8,609 nucleotides of DNA from Rhodospirillales bacterium (GCA_025350425.1 JANXXW010000333.1:1-8609), one strand, 5' to 3'; shown: positions 1 to 6,323, numbered from the stretch's first letter. Made by a program: numbers and translations. Notes: a model not told the origin generated them from the sequence alone.

Positions 1-1
1 G

Positions 2-292
2 CCCGGCAACCATCGCGTCCGCGTGGACCTGCTTGGCGCCGGAAACCAAGTCGCCTCGCGCATTGAATTGCCATTCGAGCGCGCTGTCCTCGCCCTCGCC
101 GAGTTGGCCGGCAGCCGGATCGTGGTGCAGCCCAAAGCCAATCTGTGGCGCATCGCACGGCAGACCTATGGCCTCGGAACGCGCTACACCATCATCTACG
201 AGGCCAACCGCGACCAGATCCGCAACCCTGCCCTGATCTACCCCGGCCAAGTCTTCAACGTCCCGAAGGACACGGCGCACGCTGCCCGCTAG
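2..292 (+). CDS. LysM domain protein, C-terminal fragment
   Basis: The reading frame is open to the left edge of the window, so only the last 96 residues are visible and the true start lies upstream; the in-frame GTG at 23 is probably an internal valine. The first part (PGNHRVRVDLLG...RIELPFERA) resembles the end of a beta-sandwich, Ig-like domain. It is followed by one LysM module from about 120 to 275, with the characteristic LWRIARQTYG, YTIIYEANRDQI and IYPGQVFNVP blocks. LysM modules bind N-acetylglucosamine-containing glycans such as peptidoglycan, so an envelope location is likely, but no signal peptide can be seen in this fragment. The usual Gly-(Asp/Glu)-(Ser/Thr)-Leu-Trp entry is KANLW here, a mild deviation. 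The gene ends 78 bases before psd on the same strand. No catalytic domain is visible, so a structural or tethering role is inferred. Confidence 0.85.
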   Translation, partial: PGNHRVRVDLLGAGNQVASRIELPFERAVLALAELAGSRIVVQPKANLWRIARQTYGLGTRYTIIYEANRDQIRNPALIYPGQVFNVPKDTAHAAR

Positions 293-312
293 ACCCGGCC
301 ATCCGACGTGTC

Positions 313-341
313 TTGCTCGCGCGTGTCGGGCTCACCATAAA
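313..341 (+). promoter_or_regulatory. possible sigma-70-type promoter for psd-pssA
   Basis: In the 78-base gap before psd there is TTGCTC (313-318) and CATAAA (336-341) separated by 17 bases, which is the ideal sigma-70 spacing. The -35 match is poor (3 of 6) and the -10 match moderate (4 of 6). Transcription would start near 348, leaving a leader of about 20 bases. The gap also contains an imperfect, wobble-rich inverted repeat (304-330, ccgac...gtcgg) with no T-tract, so a terminator for the LysM gene is not evident and read-through is equally possible. This is a weak call by eye. Confidence 0.22.
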
Positions 342-370
342 ACGGGCTACCTTCAGGACAATATCACGCC

Positions 371-1042
371 ATGGCTCTCGTCGCCTCGCTCAAGCTCGTA
401 CTTGCACCTCCCCACCCGGCGGGGCGGCCGTTCATCGGCGTCGGGGTCGTGGCGATTCTGGTTGGGCTCCTGGTGGCGCACTGGCTGGCCTGGATCGGCC
501 TCGCCTTTACCCTGTTCAGCCTCTACTTCTTCCGCGACCCCGAACGCGTAGCGCCCGGGCGAACCGGCCTGGTGCTGGCGCCTGCCGATGGCCACATCGT
601 TTCGGTCGAACCCGCTATCCCGCCCGCCGAACTGGGCCTGGGCGACACACCGCGCTGGCGGGTCGCCATCTTCCTTTCCGTACTCGACGTTCACGTGAAC
701 CGGATGCCGGTCGATGGCGTCGTGACACGGATCGCCTATCGCCCCGGCAAGTTCGTCAACGCCAGTCTCGACAAGGCTAGTTCCGACAACGAACGCAACG
801 CGCTCGCCATTCGCCTGCCCGACGGCCGGGATGTGGCGGTGGTGCAGATCGCCGGCCTCATCGCGCGTCGCATCCTGTGCGCGGCGCGTGAGGGCGACGC
901 CGCCGTAGCGGGCGGGCGGTTCGGCATCATCCGGTTCGGCAGCCGCACGGACACCTACCTGCCCGTTGGCGTGCGGCCCCTGGTCGCGGTGGGCCAGACC
1001 ATGATTGGCGGTGAGACGGTGATGGCCGACCTTCAGGCATGA
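371..1042 (+). CDS. psd: phosphatidylserine decarboxylase (short form)
   Basis: This 223-residue protein is the membrane enzyme that decarboxylates phosphatidylserine to phosphatidylethanolamine, using a pyruvoyl group made by self-cleavage. Two adjacent hydrophobic segments (about residues 21-37 and 39-54) precede YFFRDPERV. Expected active-site elements are present: PADG with Asp73, DVHVNR with His108, and FGSRTD near the C-terminus. Cleavage would fall between Gly190 and Ser191, so Ser191 becomes the pyruvoyl group and splits the chain into a long beta and a short alpha subunit. The GS context and short length fit the short, archaeal/rhizobial-type family rather than the longer E. coli type (LGST). 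The ATG at 371 fits homologue N-termini; the nearest Shine-Dalgarno-like AGGA (355-358) is 12 bases away, which is long. The stop overlaps the pssA start by four bases (ATGA, 1039-1042). Confidence 0.93.
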   Translation: MALVASLKLVLAPPHPAGRPFIGVGVVAILVGLLVAHWLAWIGLAFTLFSLYFFRDPERVAPGRTGLVLAPADGHIVSVEPAIPPAELGLGDTPRWRVAIFLSVLDVHVNRMPVDGVVTRIAYRPGKFVNASLDKASSDNERNALAIRLPDGRDVAVVQIAGLIARRILCAAREGDAAVAGGRFGIIRFGSRTDTYLPVGVRPLVAVGQTMIGGETVMADLQA

Positions 1043-1869
1043 ACGAGCCCGCATCCCGCCGCGTCTACCAGTTTAAGAGCCGCTTCGGGCGGCGCCGGCC
1101 GCGCTTCAACGGCCTTTCGTTCAACCGCATGATCCCGAACCTGCTGACCATGCTCGGGCTATGCGCCGGCCTCACCTCCATGCGCTTCGCGCTCGACGGC
1201 CGGTTCGGGGCCGCCGCCATTGCCATCATCGGCGCTGCCTGCATCGACGGGCTGGATGGCCGCATCGCCCGCATGTTGAAGGCCACCTCCCGCTTCGGCG
1301 CCGAGTTCGACAGTCTGGCGGATTTTCTGTGCTTCGGCGTGGCGCCGTCGTTCGTACTGTATCTTTGGTCGCTACAGACGGCGCATGGCTACGGTTTCAT
1401 GCCCTGCATCATGTTCTCGGTCTGCATGGCGCTCCGTCTCGCCCGCTTCAATGCAGCGTTGGACGCACCGCATCCGGCGTATACCTATAACTTTTTCACC
1501 GGCGTTCCCGCCCCGGCCGGCGCCGGGCTCGCGCTGTTTCCCCTGTTCCTCGGGCTGGAGGCGCGGTCGCTAGATCTGACCTGGCTTTACAATATCGCGG
1601 TGTTCCCGCCGCTCAACGCTGTCGTGCTGATCGGGACGGCGTTGCTGCTGGTATCCACCATCCGCGTATGGAACTTCAAGAACTTCAAGGTGCCGGCGCA
1701 GTATGCGCTGCCACTTCTGCTCGGCACCGGGTTGGTCGCAGCCCTGCTCGTTGCAGACCCCTGGGGTGGGTTCGCCGCCATTGGCATCGTCTATATCGGG
1801 ATGCTGCCGTTCAGCCGCCGCAGCTACCGCAGGCTGCGCCAGGCGGCGGAGGGCCAGCCGGAGAGCTGA
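1039..1869 (+). CDS. pssA: CDP-diacylglycerol--serine O-phosphatidyltransferase
   Basis: This 276-residue integral membrane protein transfers phosphatidyl from CDP-diacylglycerol to L-serine, giving phosphatidylserine, the substrate of the upstream psd product. The complete CDP-alcohol phosphatidyltransferase signature is visible: Asp70, Asp73-Gly74, Ala77-Arg78, Gly87, Asp91 and Asp95, matching DxxDGxxAR(x8)GxxxDxxxD. The aspartates coordinate the catalytic metals. Around it are several hydrophobic segments (roughly 33-50, 56-70, 96-110, 116-130, 152-170, 184-207, 222-240, 244-260). The N-terminus is basic and cytoplasmic-like, and the tail is also basic (FSRRSYRRLRQAAEG). Length and order fit the type II (Bacillus/yeast-like) PssA used by many alphaproteobacteria. 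The start ATG overlaps the psd stop, so translation is likely coupled. Its TGA shares the palindrome TGATCA with the stop of the convergent gene. Confidence 0.93.
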   Translation: MNEPASRRVYQFKSRFGRRRPRFNGLSFNRMIPNLLTMLGLCAGLTSMRFALDGRFGAAAIAIIGAACIDGLDGRIARMLKATSRFGAEFDSLADFLCFGVAPSFVLYLWSLQTAHGYGFMPCIMFSVCMALRLARFNAALDAPHPAYTYNFFTGVPAPAGAGLALFPLFLGLEARSLDLTWLYNIAVFPPLNAVVLIGTALLLVSTIRVWNFKNFKVPAQYALPLLLGTGLVAALLVADPWGGFAAIGIVYIGMLPFSRRSYRRLRQAAEGQPES

Positions 1870-1872
1870 TCA
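1867..1872. other. palindromic double stop TGATCA between convergent genes
   Basis: The six bases TGATCA read TGA on both strands. Bases 1867-1869 are the pssA stop on the plus strand, and 1870-1872 read on the minus strand are the stop of the CaiB/BaiF gene. The two convergent reading frames therefore abut with zero intergenic bases. Neither gene has a private 3' region, so any transcript end must lie inside the opposing coding sequence. Confidence 0.95.
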
Positions 1873-3093
1873 GCGTCGCCGCTTGGTGTGAACCACACCG
1901 TCCGCCTCCAGCCGGGCGATCTCGGCCGCGCTGTAGCCGTGCTCGGTCAGCACCTCGGTCGCGTGCTCGGCGAACTTAGGCGGTGGACGGCGCGTGCCGC
2001 CAGGTGTGCGGGACATCTTGATAGGGGTTCCCACGCCCCGGTAGTCGCCCATCTCCGTCACCATCTCCCGCGCCGCGGCATGGGCGCTGCCGAGCGCCTC
2101 GTCCACGAACAATACAGGCCCCGCCGGGAGACCCAACCGGAGCAGCCGGTCGCACAACTCGTGCCCGTCCTCATGCGCGAACGCTGCTTCCAACTCCGTC
2201 CGCATCGCCGCGCGGTTGTGCAGCCGGTCCCCGTTGGTGAGGAAGCGTGGATCGGCGGCCAATTCGGGCTTGCCGATAGCCGTGCAGAGCTTGCGGAACT
2301 GGCCGTCATTGCCGGACGCCACGAATATCTCGCAGGTCGCGGTGCTCAACTTTTCGTAGGGCGACAGATTCGGATGCGGATTGCCGGTCGCCACCGGGCG
2401 GCGCCCGTTCAGGAAGTAGTTGGCCGCCTGGGGATGCAGCAGCGACATGCCGCAATCATGCAGCGTCATATCGAGGAACTGGCCGAGCCCCGAGTTGGCC
2501 CGCTCGTGCAGCGCCATCAGCATAGCGACGGTGGAATATAGCCCGGTTCCCATGTCCACGATGGCGCATCCCAGGCGTGTCGGCCCGCGATCCGCGTCGC
2601 CGTTGATGCTCATGAGGCCGGTCATCGCCTGCAACACGGCGTCATAGCCGGGTAGGCCGCCAAGTGGGCCGTCCGCTCCGAAGCCGGACACGCGGCAGTG
2701 GATCAGGCGCGGGAAGCGGGGCGCCAAATCCGCCTCATAGCCCATGCCCCACTTCTCCATGGTGCCGGGTTTGAAGTTCTCGACCAAGATATCGGCCTCC
2801 TCCAGCATCCGCAGGATGATCGCGCGGCCCTCGGACTTGCCGATATCGAGCGAAATCGAGCGTTTGTTGCGGTTTACGCCGATAAAATAGCTAGCATCCC
2901 CGTCGAGAAACGGTGGTCCCCAGTCGCGCACCTCGTCGCCCTGGGGCGGTTCCACCTTGATCACTTCGGCCCCGTGATCCGATAAAATCATGGTACTATA
3001 AGGTCCGCCGAGAACCCGCGTCAGGTCCACCACCTTCAGTCCGGCCAACGCACCCGCAGATCGCGCGAGGCCCTTCCCAACCCCACTCATCAT
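1870..3093 (-). CDS. CaiB/BaiF family (class III) CoA-transferase
   Basis: The 407-residue product looks like a complete class III CoA-transferase, a family that moves CoA between carboxylic acids through an aspartyl-CoA anhydride/thioester intermediate and works as interlocked dimers. Visible family blocks are LKVVDLTRVLGGPY (19-32), GAEVIKVEPP (41-50), NRNKRSISLD (74-83), LVENFKPG (103-110), and GYDAVLQAMTGLMS (149-162). The presumed catalytic Asp180 sits in VDMGTGLYS, matching Asp169 of formyl-CoA transferase. Substrate cannot be read from sequence. The gene overlaps the upstream beta-subunit gene (ATGA, 3090-3093), so it should be translated with the class I-like pair. Two ATGs are consecutive (3093 and 3090); the second lies seven bases after AGGG, a better Shine-Dalgarno spacing than the first. 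The gene ends inside the TGATCA double stop. An oxalate, carnitine, benzylsuccinate or methylacyl-CoA racemase-type role are alternatives. Confidence 0.9.
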   Translation of the reverse strand: MMSGVGKGLARSAGALAGLKVVDLTRVLGGPYSTMILSDHGAEVIKVEPPQGDEVRDWGPPFLDGDASYFIGVNRNKRSISLDIGKSEGRAIILRMLEEADILVENFKPGTMEKWGMGYEADLAPRFPRLIHCRVSGFGADGPLGGLPGYDAVLQAMTGLMSINGDADRGPTRLGCAIVDMGTGLYSTVAMLMALHERANSGLGQFLDMTLHDCGMSLLHPQAANYFLNGRRPVATGNPHPNLSPYEKLSTATCEIFVASGNDGQFRKLCTAIGKPELAADPRFLTNGDRLHNRAAMRTELEAAFAHEDGHELCDRLLRLGLPAGPVLFVDEALGSAHAAAREMVTEMGDYRGVGTPIKMSRTPGGTRRPPPKFAEHATEVLTEHGYSAAEIARLEADGVVHTKRRR

Positions 3094-3839
3094 GCGGCCC
3101 TTTCAACAGCTGCCCGGTCCCACACACGGCGGCAGAACTCTGGATAGGTTTCCCGCATCTCCTCGCAAACCTCGCCGCGCAGCAGATCGAGGTCCCGCGC
3201 GGTCGGATCGGCGGTGACGCAAGGCGTGCCATCGCGAAACGCGAACCCGGTGTTGGTCCGCACGCTTTCTGCGGTTTCGCCCGGATGCACCGAGGCTAGC
3301 GAGAACTGCGTCCCGTCGAACCCGAATACGCACCGCCCGGTCACCAGCGCCTGGGCGGTGCCACGGCGGAATGTGCCGGGAGGCGATATGCCGGGGGCGG
3401 AGACGATGTCCACGCGCGGCACCAACACCCGCGTCGAGTGTTCCTCGCGGAACAGGATGGTGCGCGGAGTCATGAAATACATGAACGCGGAGCCGAAACT
3501 CCCGGGAAAGCGCGCCGTTCGTCCCGGCCAATCGCCGGTGCCGACCAAGTTCAGGTTCGCCTGGCCGTCGATCTGCCCGCCGCCCAGGAAGAACAGATCG
3601 ATGCGCCCCTGTCCCGCGAGGTCGAACAATTCGCGCGACCCTTCGGTGAATGGGTTGCCGGTTGGGCGGTGCAGCAGCGACAGCCGTACGGGATGGCCCA
3701 GCTTCTTCACCAGCCAGCACGCGGCCGCCGGAATCGGGCTGGCTGCACCCACGGCGATGTGGCGCGCGGGAGGCGCCGTGGGGTCCAGGATCAACCGTGC
3801 GATGGCCCCGATCAGCCGTTCCTCTGGCGAGACGGTCAT
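3090..3839 (-). CDS. CoA-transferase class I, beta-like subunit (IpdB/GctB-related)
   Basis: This 249-residue protein resembles the beta half of class I CoA-transferases, such as glutaconate CoA-transferase GctB and the steroid-ring hydrolase subunit IpdB. The clearest family block is FFLGGGQIDGQANLNLVG (83-100), followed by FPGSFGSAF (111-119), typical of the GGAQID...GNLN core. True CoA-transferases carry a catalytic glutamate in an E-x-G or SENG-like motif shortly before this block. Here the matching stretch (LSLLHRPTGNPFTEG, 53-67) shows no clear equivalent; Glu66 is the only nearby glutamate and its context does not match. It may therefore act like IpdB, a partner without the transferase glutamate. 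The start overlaps the alpha-gene stop by four bases (ATGA, 3836-3839) and the stop overlaps the CaiB-type gene, so the three look like one complex or pathway. Substrate unknown. Confidence 0.8.
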   Translation of the reverse strand: MTVSPEERLIGAIARLILDPTAPPARHIAVGAASPIPAAACWLVKKLGHPVRLSLLHRPTGNPFTEGSRELFDLAGQGRIDLFFLGGGQIDGQANLNLVGTGDWPGRTARFPGSFGSAFMYFMTPRTILFREEHSTRVLVPRVDIVSAPGISPPGTFRRGTAQALVTGRCVFGFDGTQFSLASVHPGETAESVRTNTGFAFRDGTPCVTADPTARDLDLLRGEVCEEMRETYPEFCRRVWDRAAVERAA

Positions 3840-4672
3840 TCGGCGGCCTGGGCGCGCGGTGCCTGGGCGCGAGGTGCCAGGACGTGGCGGTCCAGATACT
3901 CACGGAACCCCGCATCTGTCCGCGCCGCGCTTGCATACTCCGCCACATGGGCCGCATCCGCCGCGTATTCGTCGAGCAAGCCCAGCGGCCAGGCGCCGTG
4001 CACGGCCACCGCCATGGCATCGACATACATCCCGCTAATCACACCAGCCGCCAGCCGCTCGTCTGCCAACAGGTTGCCCTCGATCAGCCGTTCCACAGTC
4101 ACCACAACGCGCCTGGACGCATGGGCGAGGGTGGCCAGTTCGCGCCGGCGTCCGACGAACACATTGCCCTCGGCGTCACCCATGATCGCGTGGAACGCCG
4201 CCACATCGGGCGACAGCGCGGGGAGTAAGAGTATCGGGTCGCCGCCATCCGAAAACGGATTGTCGATGACCTTCCAATCCGGCCGGTGCGCCAGTACGTA
4301 ACTGCCGAGCACGCCCCGCAATGGCATGAACGGCACGCCCTTCTCGGCGGCCTGCAACATGGTGTGTATCGCGGGGCATGTCGCGTCGATCACCTTGACC
4401 GTGCCGCGCTTCACCGCATCGACGAACCGGGGCGCCGTTCCCGCTTCGCCCAGCGTGACGGCGCTGGTCTGTACGGAAACCACGCACCCGGCCCCAATCA
4501 GAAGGTCGGTCGCGAACCCGGACACCGGCACGCCGAGCAGTTGCAAGCCCCGCGCACCGCGCCGGATCAGCGCGCGAGCAAGTTCGCAGGGCGACAATGA
4601 ATTATCCGGCGGTAGTGCCAGCATCGCCCCATCCGGAATCGATGCGGCCAATTGTTCGAGCGACATTTCCAT
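3836..4672 (-). CDS. CoA-transferase class I, alpha-like subunit (IpdA/'CoA synthetase'-type)
   Basis: I prefer the ATG at 4672 (278 residues). A longer frame opens with TTG at 4729 inside an inverted repeat and adds 19 low-complexity residues. The protein resembles alpha subunits of the IpdA-like branch, often loosely annotated as CoA synthetase. Recognisable blocks are QAAEKGVPFMPLRGVLGS (107-124), DWKVIDNPF (132-140), GDAEGNVFVGRRRELATLAH (165-184) and VVTVERLIEGNLLADERLAAG (188-208), then a YVDAMAV core and the tail FREYLDRHVL. By memory alignment, the IpdA catalytic glutamate falls at Cys99 (context DATCPAIH) in this protein. The C-terminus ends with a tandem APRAQ repeat. It is coupled to the beta gene by ATGA and follows the dienelactone-hydrolase gene after 75 bases. 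It probably forms a heteromer with the beta product; the reaction is unknown. Confidence 0.8.
   Translation of the reverse strand: MEMSLEQLAASIPDGAMLALPPDNSLSPCELARALIRRGARGLQLLGVPVSGFATDLLIGAGCVVSVQTSAVTLGEAGTAPRFVDAVKRGTVKVIDATCPAIHTMLQAAEKGVPFMPLRGVLGSYVLAHRPDWKVIDNPFSDGGDPILLLPALSPDVAAFHAIMGDAEGNVFVGRRRELATLAHASRRVVVTVERLIEGNLLADERLAAGVISGMYVDAMAVAVHGAWPLGLLDEYAADAAHVAEYASAARTDAGFREYLDRHVLAPRAQAPRAQAAE
3846..3875. repeat. 15-bp tandem duplication at the alpha-subunit 3' end
   Basis: Two adjacent copies of gcctgggcgcgNggt (3846-3860 and 3861-3875) differ at one base. Read on the minus strand they encode APRAQ twice, close to the C-terminus of the CoA-transferase-like alpha subunit. The unit is a multiple of three, so the frame is kept. 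This looks like replication slippage in a disordered tail. Confidence 0.9.
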
Positions 4673-4714
4673 TGGCCGCACCGTCAGTCCAGAGGTCGCT
4701 GAGGTCAACCCTTG

Positions 4715-4739
4715 CTCCCCCTCTCTCAAGGGGGAGAGG
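4715..4739. repeat. intergenic inverted repeat (C5/G5 hairpin)
   Basis: CTCCCCC (4715-4721) pairs with GGGGGAG (4730-4736) around an eight-base loop. An alternative register pairs CCTCTC (4720-4725) with GAGAGG (4734-4739), so the element can fold in two ways. It sits in the 75-base gap between the dienelactone-hydrolase gene and the alpha-subunit gene, both on the minus strand. Similar C-run/G-run elements are common as dispersed intergenic repeats in GC-rich proteobacteria; that is general experience, not a search result. No T-tract follows on either strand, so it is a poor intrinsic terminator. It could cause partial attenuation or protect an mRNA 3' end. Confidence 0.7.
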
Positions 4740-4747
4740 CGAGGATT

Positions 4748-5446
4748 TTAACTAAGCGCGGCTACCAGGGCCTCGGCACTGCGGCCGTTGGCGATCACCG
4801 CCGAGCGACCGTCCCAATGCGTACCACCGACGCGCGCAAAGGCATGGTCGGCCTTGGGGTATACGTAGGAGCGAACCAATCCGTGGCCCTGGGTTGCCGC
4901 GACCACCTTTGCGCGGCCCTCGGCGGGGAAAAAGTTATCCTCATCCGCGATGTGCACCAGCAACGGCTTGGACACCCGGCCCAGATCGCCCAGCAGCGTG
5001 TCCAGCCCCACGCCGTAATAGGAGACGTTTATCTCGGCGTCGGACTGCTCGGCCATCATGAACGCTAGCCGCCCGCCGAGGCAGTAGCCCATCGTGCCGA
5101 CCTTGCCGTTGCAGCCGGGCAAGGCGCGCGCCGCGGCCACGGTTGCCTTCAGGTCGTCGATGCCCTTCTGCTGGTCGAAGCCATTCATCAGGGCGAAGGC
5201 CTGCTTCCACTCCTCCTCCGACTTGTCGCTGATATCCACGTTCGGCTGCTGCCGCCAGAACAGGTCGGGTGCCAGCACCATAAAGCCGAGGTCGGCGACC
5301 TGTTCGGCCGTCTCCCGCATGGACTTGTTTACCCCAAATATCTCCTGGATCAGTATCACGGCGCCGGCCGGCTTGTGCTTCGGCTCCACGAGGTAGGTGT
5401 CGAAGCTGCCCGAACCGTCGGTCGCGGCGATTTTGATGCTGGCCAT
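4748..5446 (-). CDS. dienelactone hydrolase family protein
   Basis: This 232-residue alpha/beta-hydrolase has the full length of the dienelactone hydrolase family, whose best-known members open the lactone of dienelactones to maleylacetate in chloroaromatic degradation. Family landmarks are QEIFGVN (34-40) with the conserved Glu36, DLFWR (61-65), the nucleophile elbow GYCLGG with Cys122, Asp170 in EDNFFP, and His201 in ADHAFAR. This gives a Cys-Asp-His triad as in the model enzyme, so it should be active. No signal peptide is visible, so it is probably cytoplasmic. GGGAAC lies about eight bases before the ATG at 5446, a usable ribosome binding site. It follows the transglutaminase-like gene after 52 bases and precedes the CoA-transferase-like genes. 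Many members of this family have unknown substrates, so a clcD-type role is not claimed. Confidence 0.9.
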   Translation of the reverse strand: MASIKIAATDGSGSFDTYLVEPKHKPAGAVILIQEIFGVNKSMRETAEQVADLGFMVLAPDLFWRQQPNVDISDKSEEEWKQAFALMNGFDQQKGIDDLKATVAAARALPGCNGKVGTMGYCLGGRLAFMMAEQSDAEINVSYYGVGLDTLLGDLGRVSKPLLVHIADEDNFFPAEGRAKVVAATQGHGLVRSYVYPKADHAFARVGGTHWDGRSAVIANGRSAEALVAALS

Positions 5447-5498
5447 GTGTCGTTCCCATGTGGTTGCGCCGAAGACATGGTGGACCCCTGCGCCAAAG

Positions 5499-6323
5499 CT
5501 ACCCCGCCGGTGAGACGTCTCTAATTTCGTCGGTGATGACGGTGAAGTTCAGCAGCGTGCTCGGCCCGAAGCTGGTGCTGATCGCGACGTCGGTCGCGTC
5601 CCGCCCACGCGCGATCAAGATGCGGCCGATACGGGGGACGTTGTTGCGCGGATCGAAAGTATACCACTGGTTGCCCAGAAAGACCTCGATGCTTGCCGCG
5701 AAATCCATCGGGTCGGGACTGATGGGAACCCCGATGTCGCCGAGGTAGGAGGTGCAATAGCGCGCTGGGATGTTCAGGCAGCGGCACAGCGTAATGGCAA
5801 GATGCGCAAAATCGCGGCAGACGCCTGTTCCCTCGTTCCATGCCTCCCACGCGGTCCGGGTCGGGCGCGCCTTGGGATAGCTGAACACGAGATGGCGGTT
5901 CACGTAATCGCAGACCGCCTGCACGCGGGACCATCCGGGCGTCAGGTGGCCGAATGTGTCCCAAGCGAGTTGCGACAACAGCTGCGTTTCGCAATAGCGG
6001 CTGCCCAACAAGAAGATCAGAGTCTCTTCGGGAAGTTCGTGCACGGGATGCTCCCGCGCCGACCAGACCTGCGGTTCCGGTCGCCCGGTGTCGCGCACGA
6101 CGCCAGTGCCCATCAGGCGAATACGTCCGGCGGGTGCCAGGACACGGGTGCACCAGTTTCCGAATCCGTCGCGATAGCCATGGATCGGTACGTTCGGGTC
6201 GGTGGTCACGAAGTCTGGCATGACCATGTCGGAGGCGCGGGAGTAATGCACGTTCAGCACCAGCAGCATCGGCGTCGGTTGTTGGCATTCGTAGGTGATG
6301 TCGTAACCGACTCGGATCTGCAT
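5499..6323 (-). CDS. transglutaminase-like protein, catalytic His apparently absent
   Basis: This 274-residue protein has the common bacterial two-part layout: an N-terminal beta-rich domain (about 1-85) and a transglutaminase/papain-like core (about 130-230). The core has the nucleophile motif GTGVCRDFAH with Cys169 and the block WYTFDPRNN with Asp224, then RIGRILIARGRDATDVAISTSFG. In classical members the histidine lies in a (D/F)-H-A-(W/Y) motif between these two; here the aligned residues are MDFAASIEV, with Ala209 at the histidine position and Ser211 at the aromatic position. I recall relatives with serine at that position, so this may be a subfamily trait. The start is well supported: GGAG lies five bases before the ATG. 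No signal peptide is seen. Family members include cysteine proteases and non-catalytic relatives; the role is unknown. It heads the minus-strand gene run. Confidence 0.88.
   Translation of the reverse strand: MQIRVGYDITYECQQPTPMLLVLNVHYSRASDMVMPDFVTTDPNVPIHGYRDGFGNWCTRVLAPAGRIRLMGTGVVRDTGRPEPQVWSAREHPVHELPEETLIFLLGSRYCETQLLSQLAWDTFGHLTPGWSRVQAVCDYVNRHLVFSYPKARPTRTAWEAWNEGTGVCRDFAHLAITLCRCLNIPARYCTSYLGDIGVPISPDPMDFAASIEVFLGNQWYTFDPRNNVPRIGRILIARGRDATDVAISTSFGPSTLLNFTVITDEIRDVSPAG

Noticed and set aside
353..1054. Long minus-strand open frame (233 codons) opposite psd
   Set aside because: It is a mirror of psd in GC-rich DNA. The plus-strand frame carries clear decarboxylase motifs and the minus frame has no recognisable family.
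3214..4301. Plus-strand open frames of 274 and 287 codons opposite the CoA-transferase-like genes
   Set aside because: Low-complexity Arg/Pro/Ser-rich translations typical of antisense GC-rich frames; the minus-strand genes have family motifs and coupled starts.
4703..4708. TTGACC on the minus strand upstream of the alpha-subunit gene as a -35 box
   Set aside because: No acceptable -10 element lies 16-18 bases downstream (GACGGT is found there).
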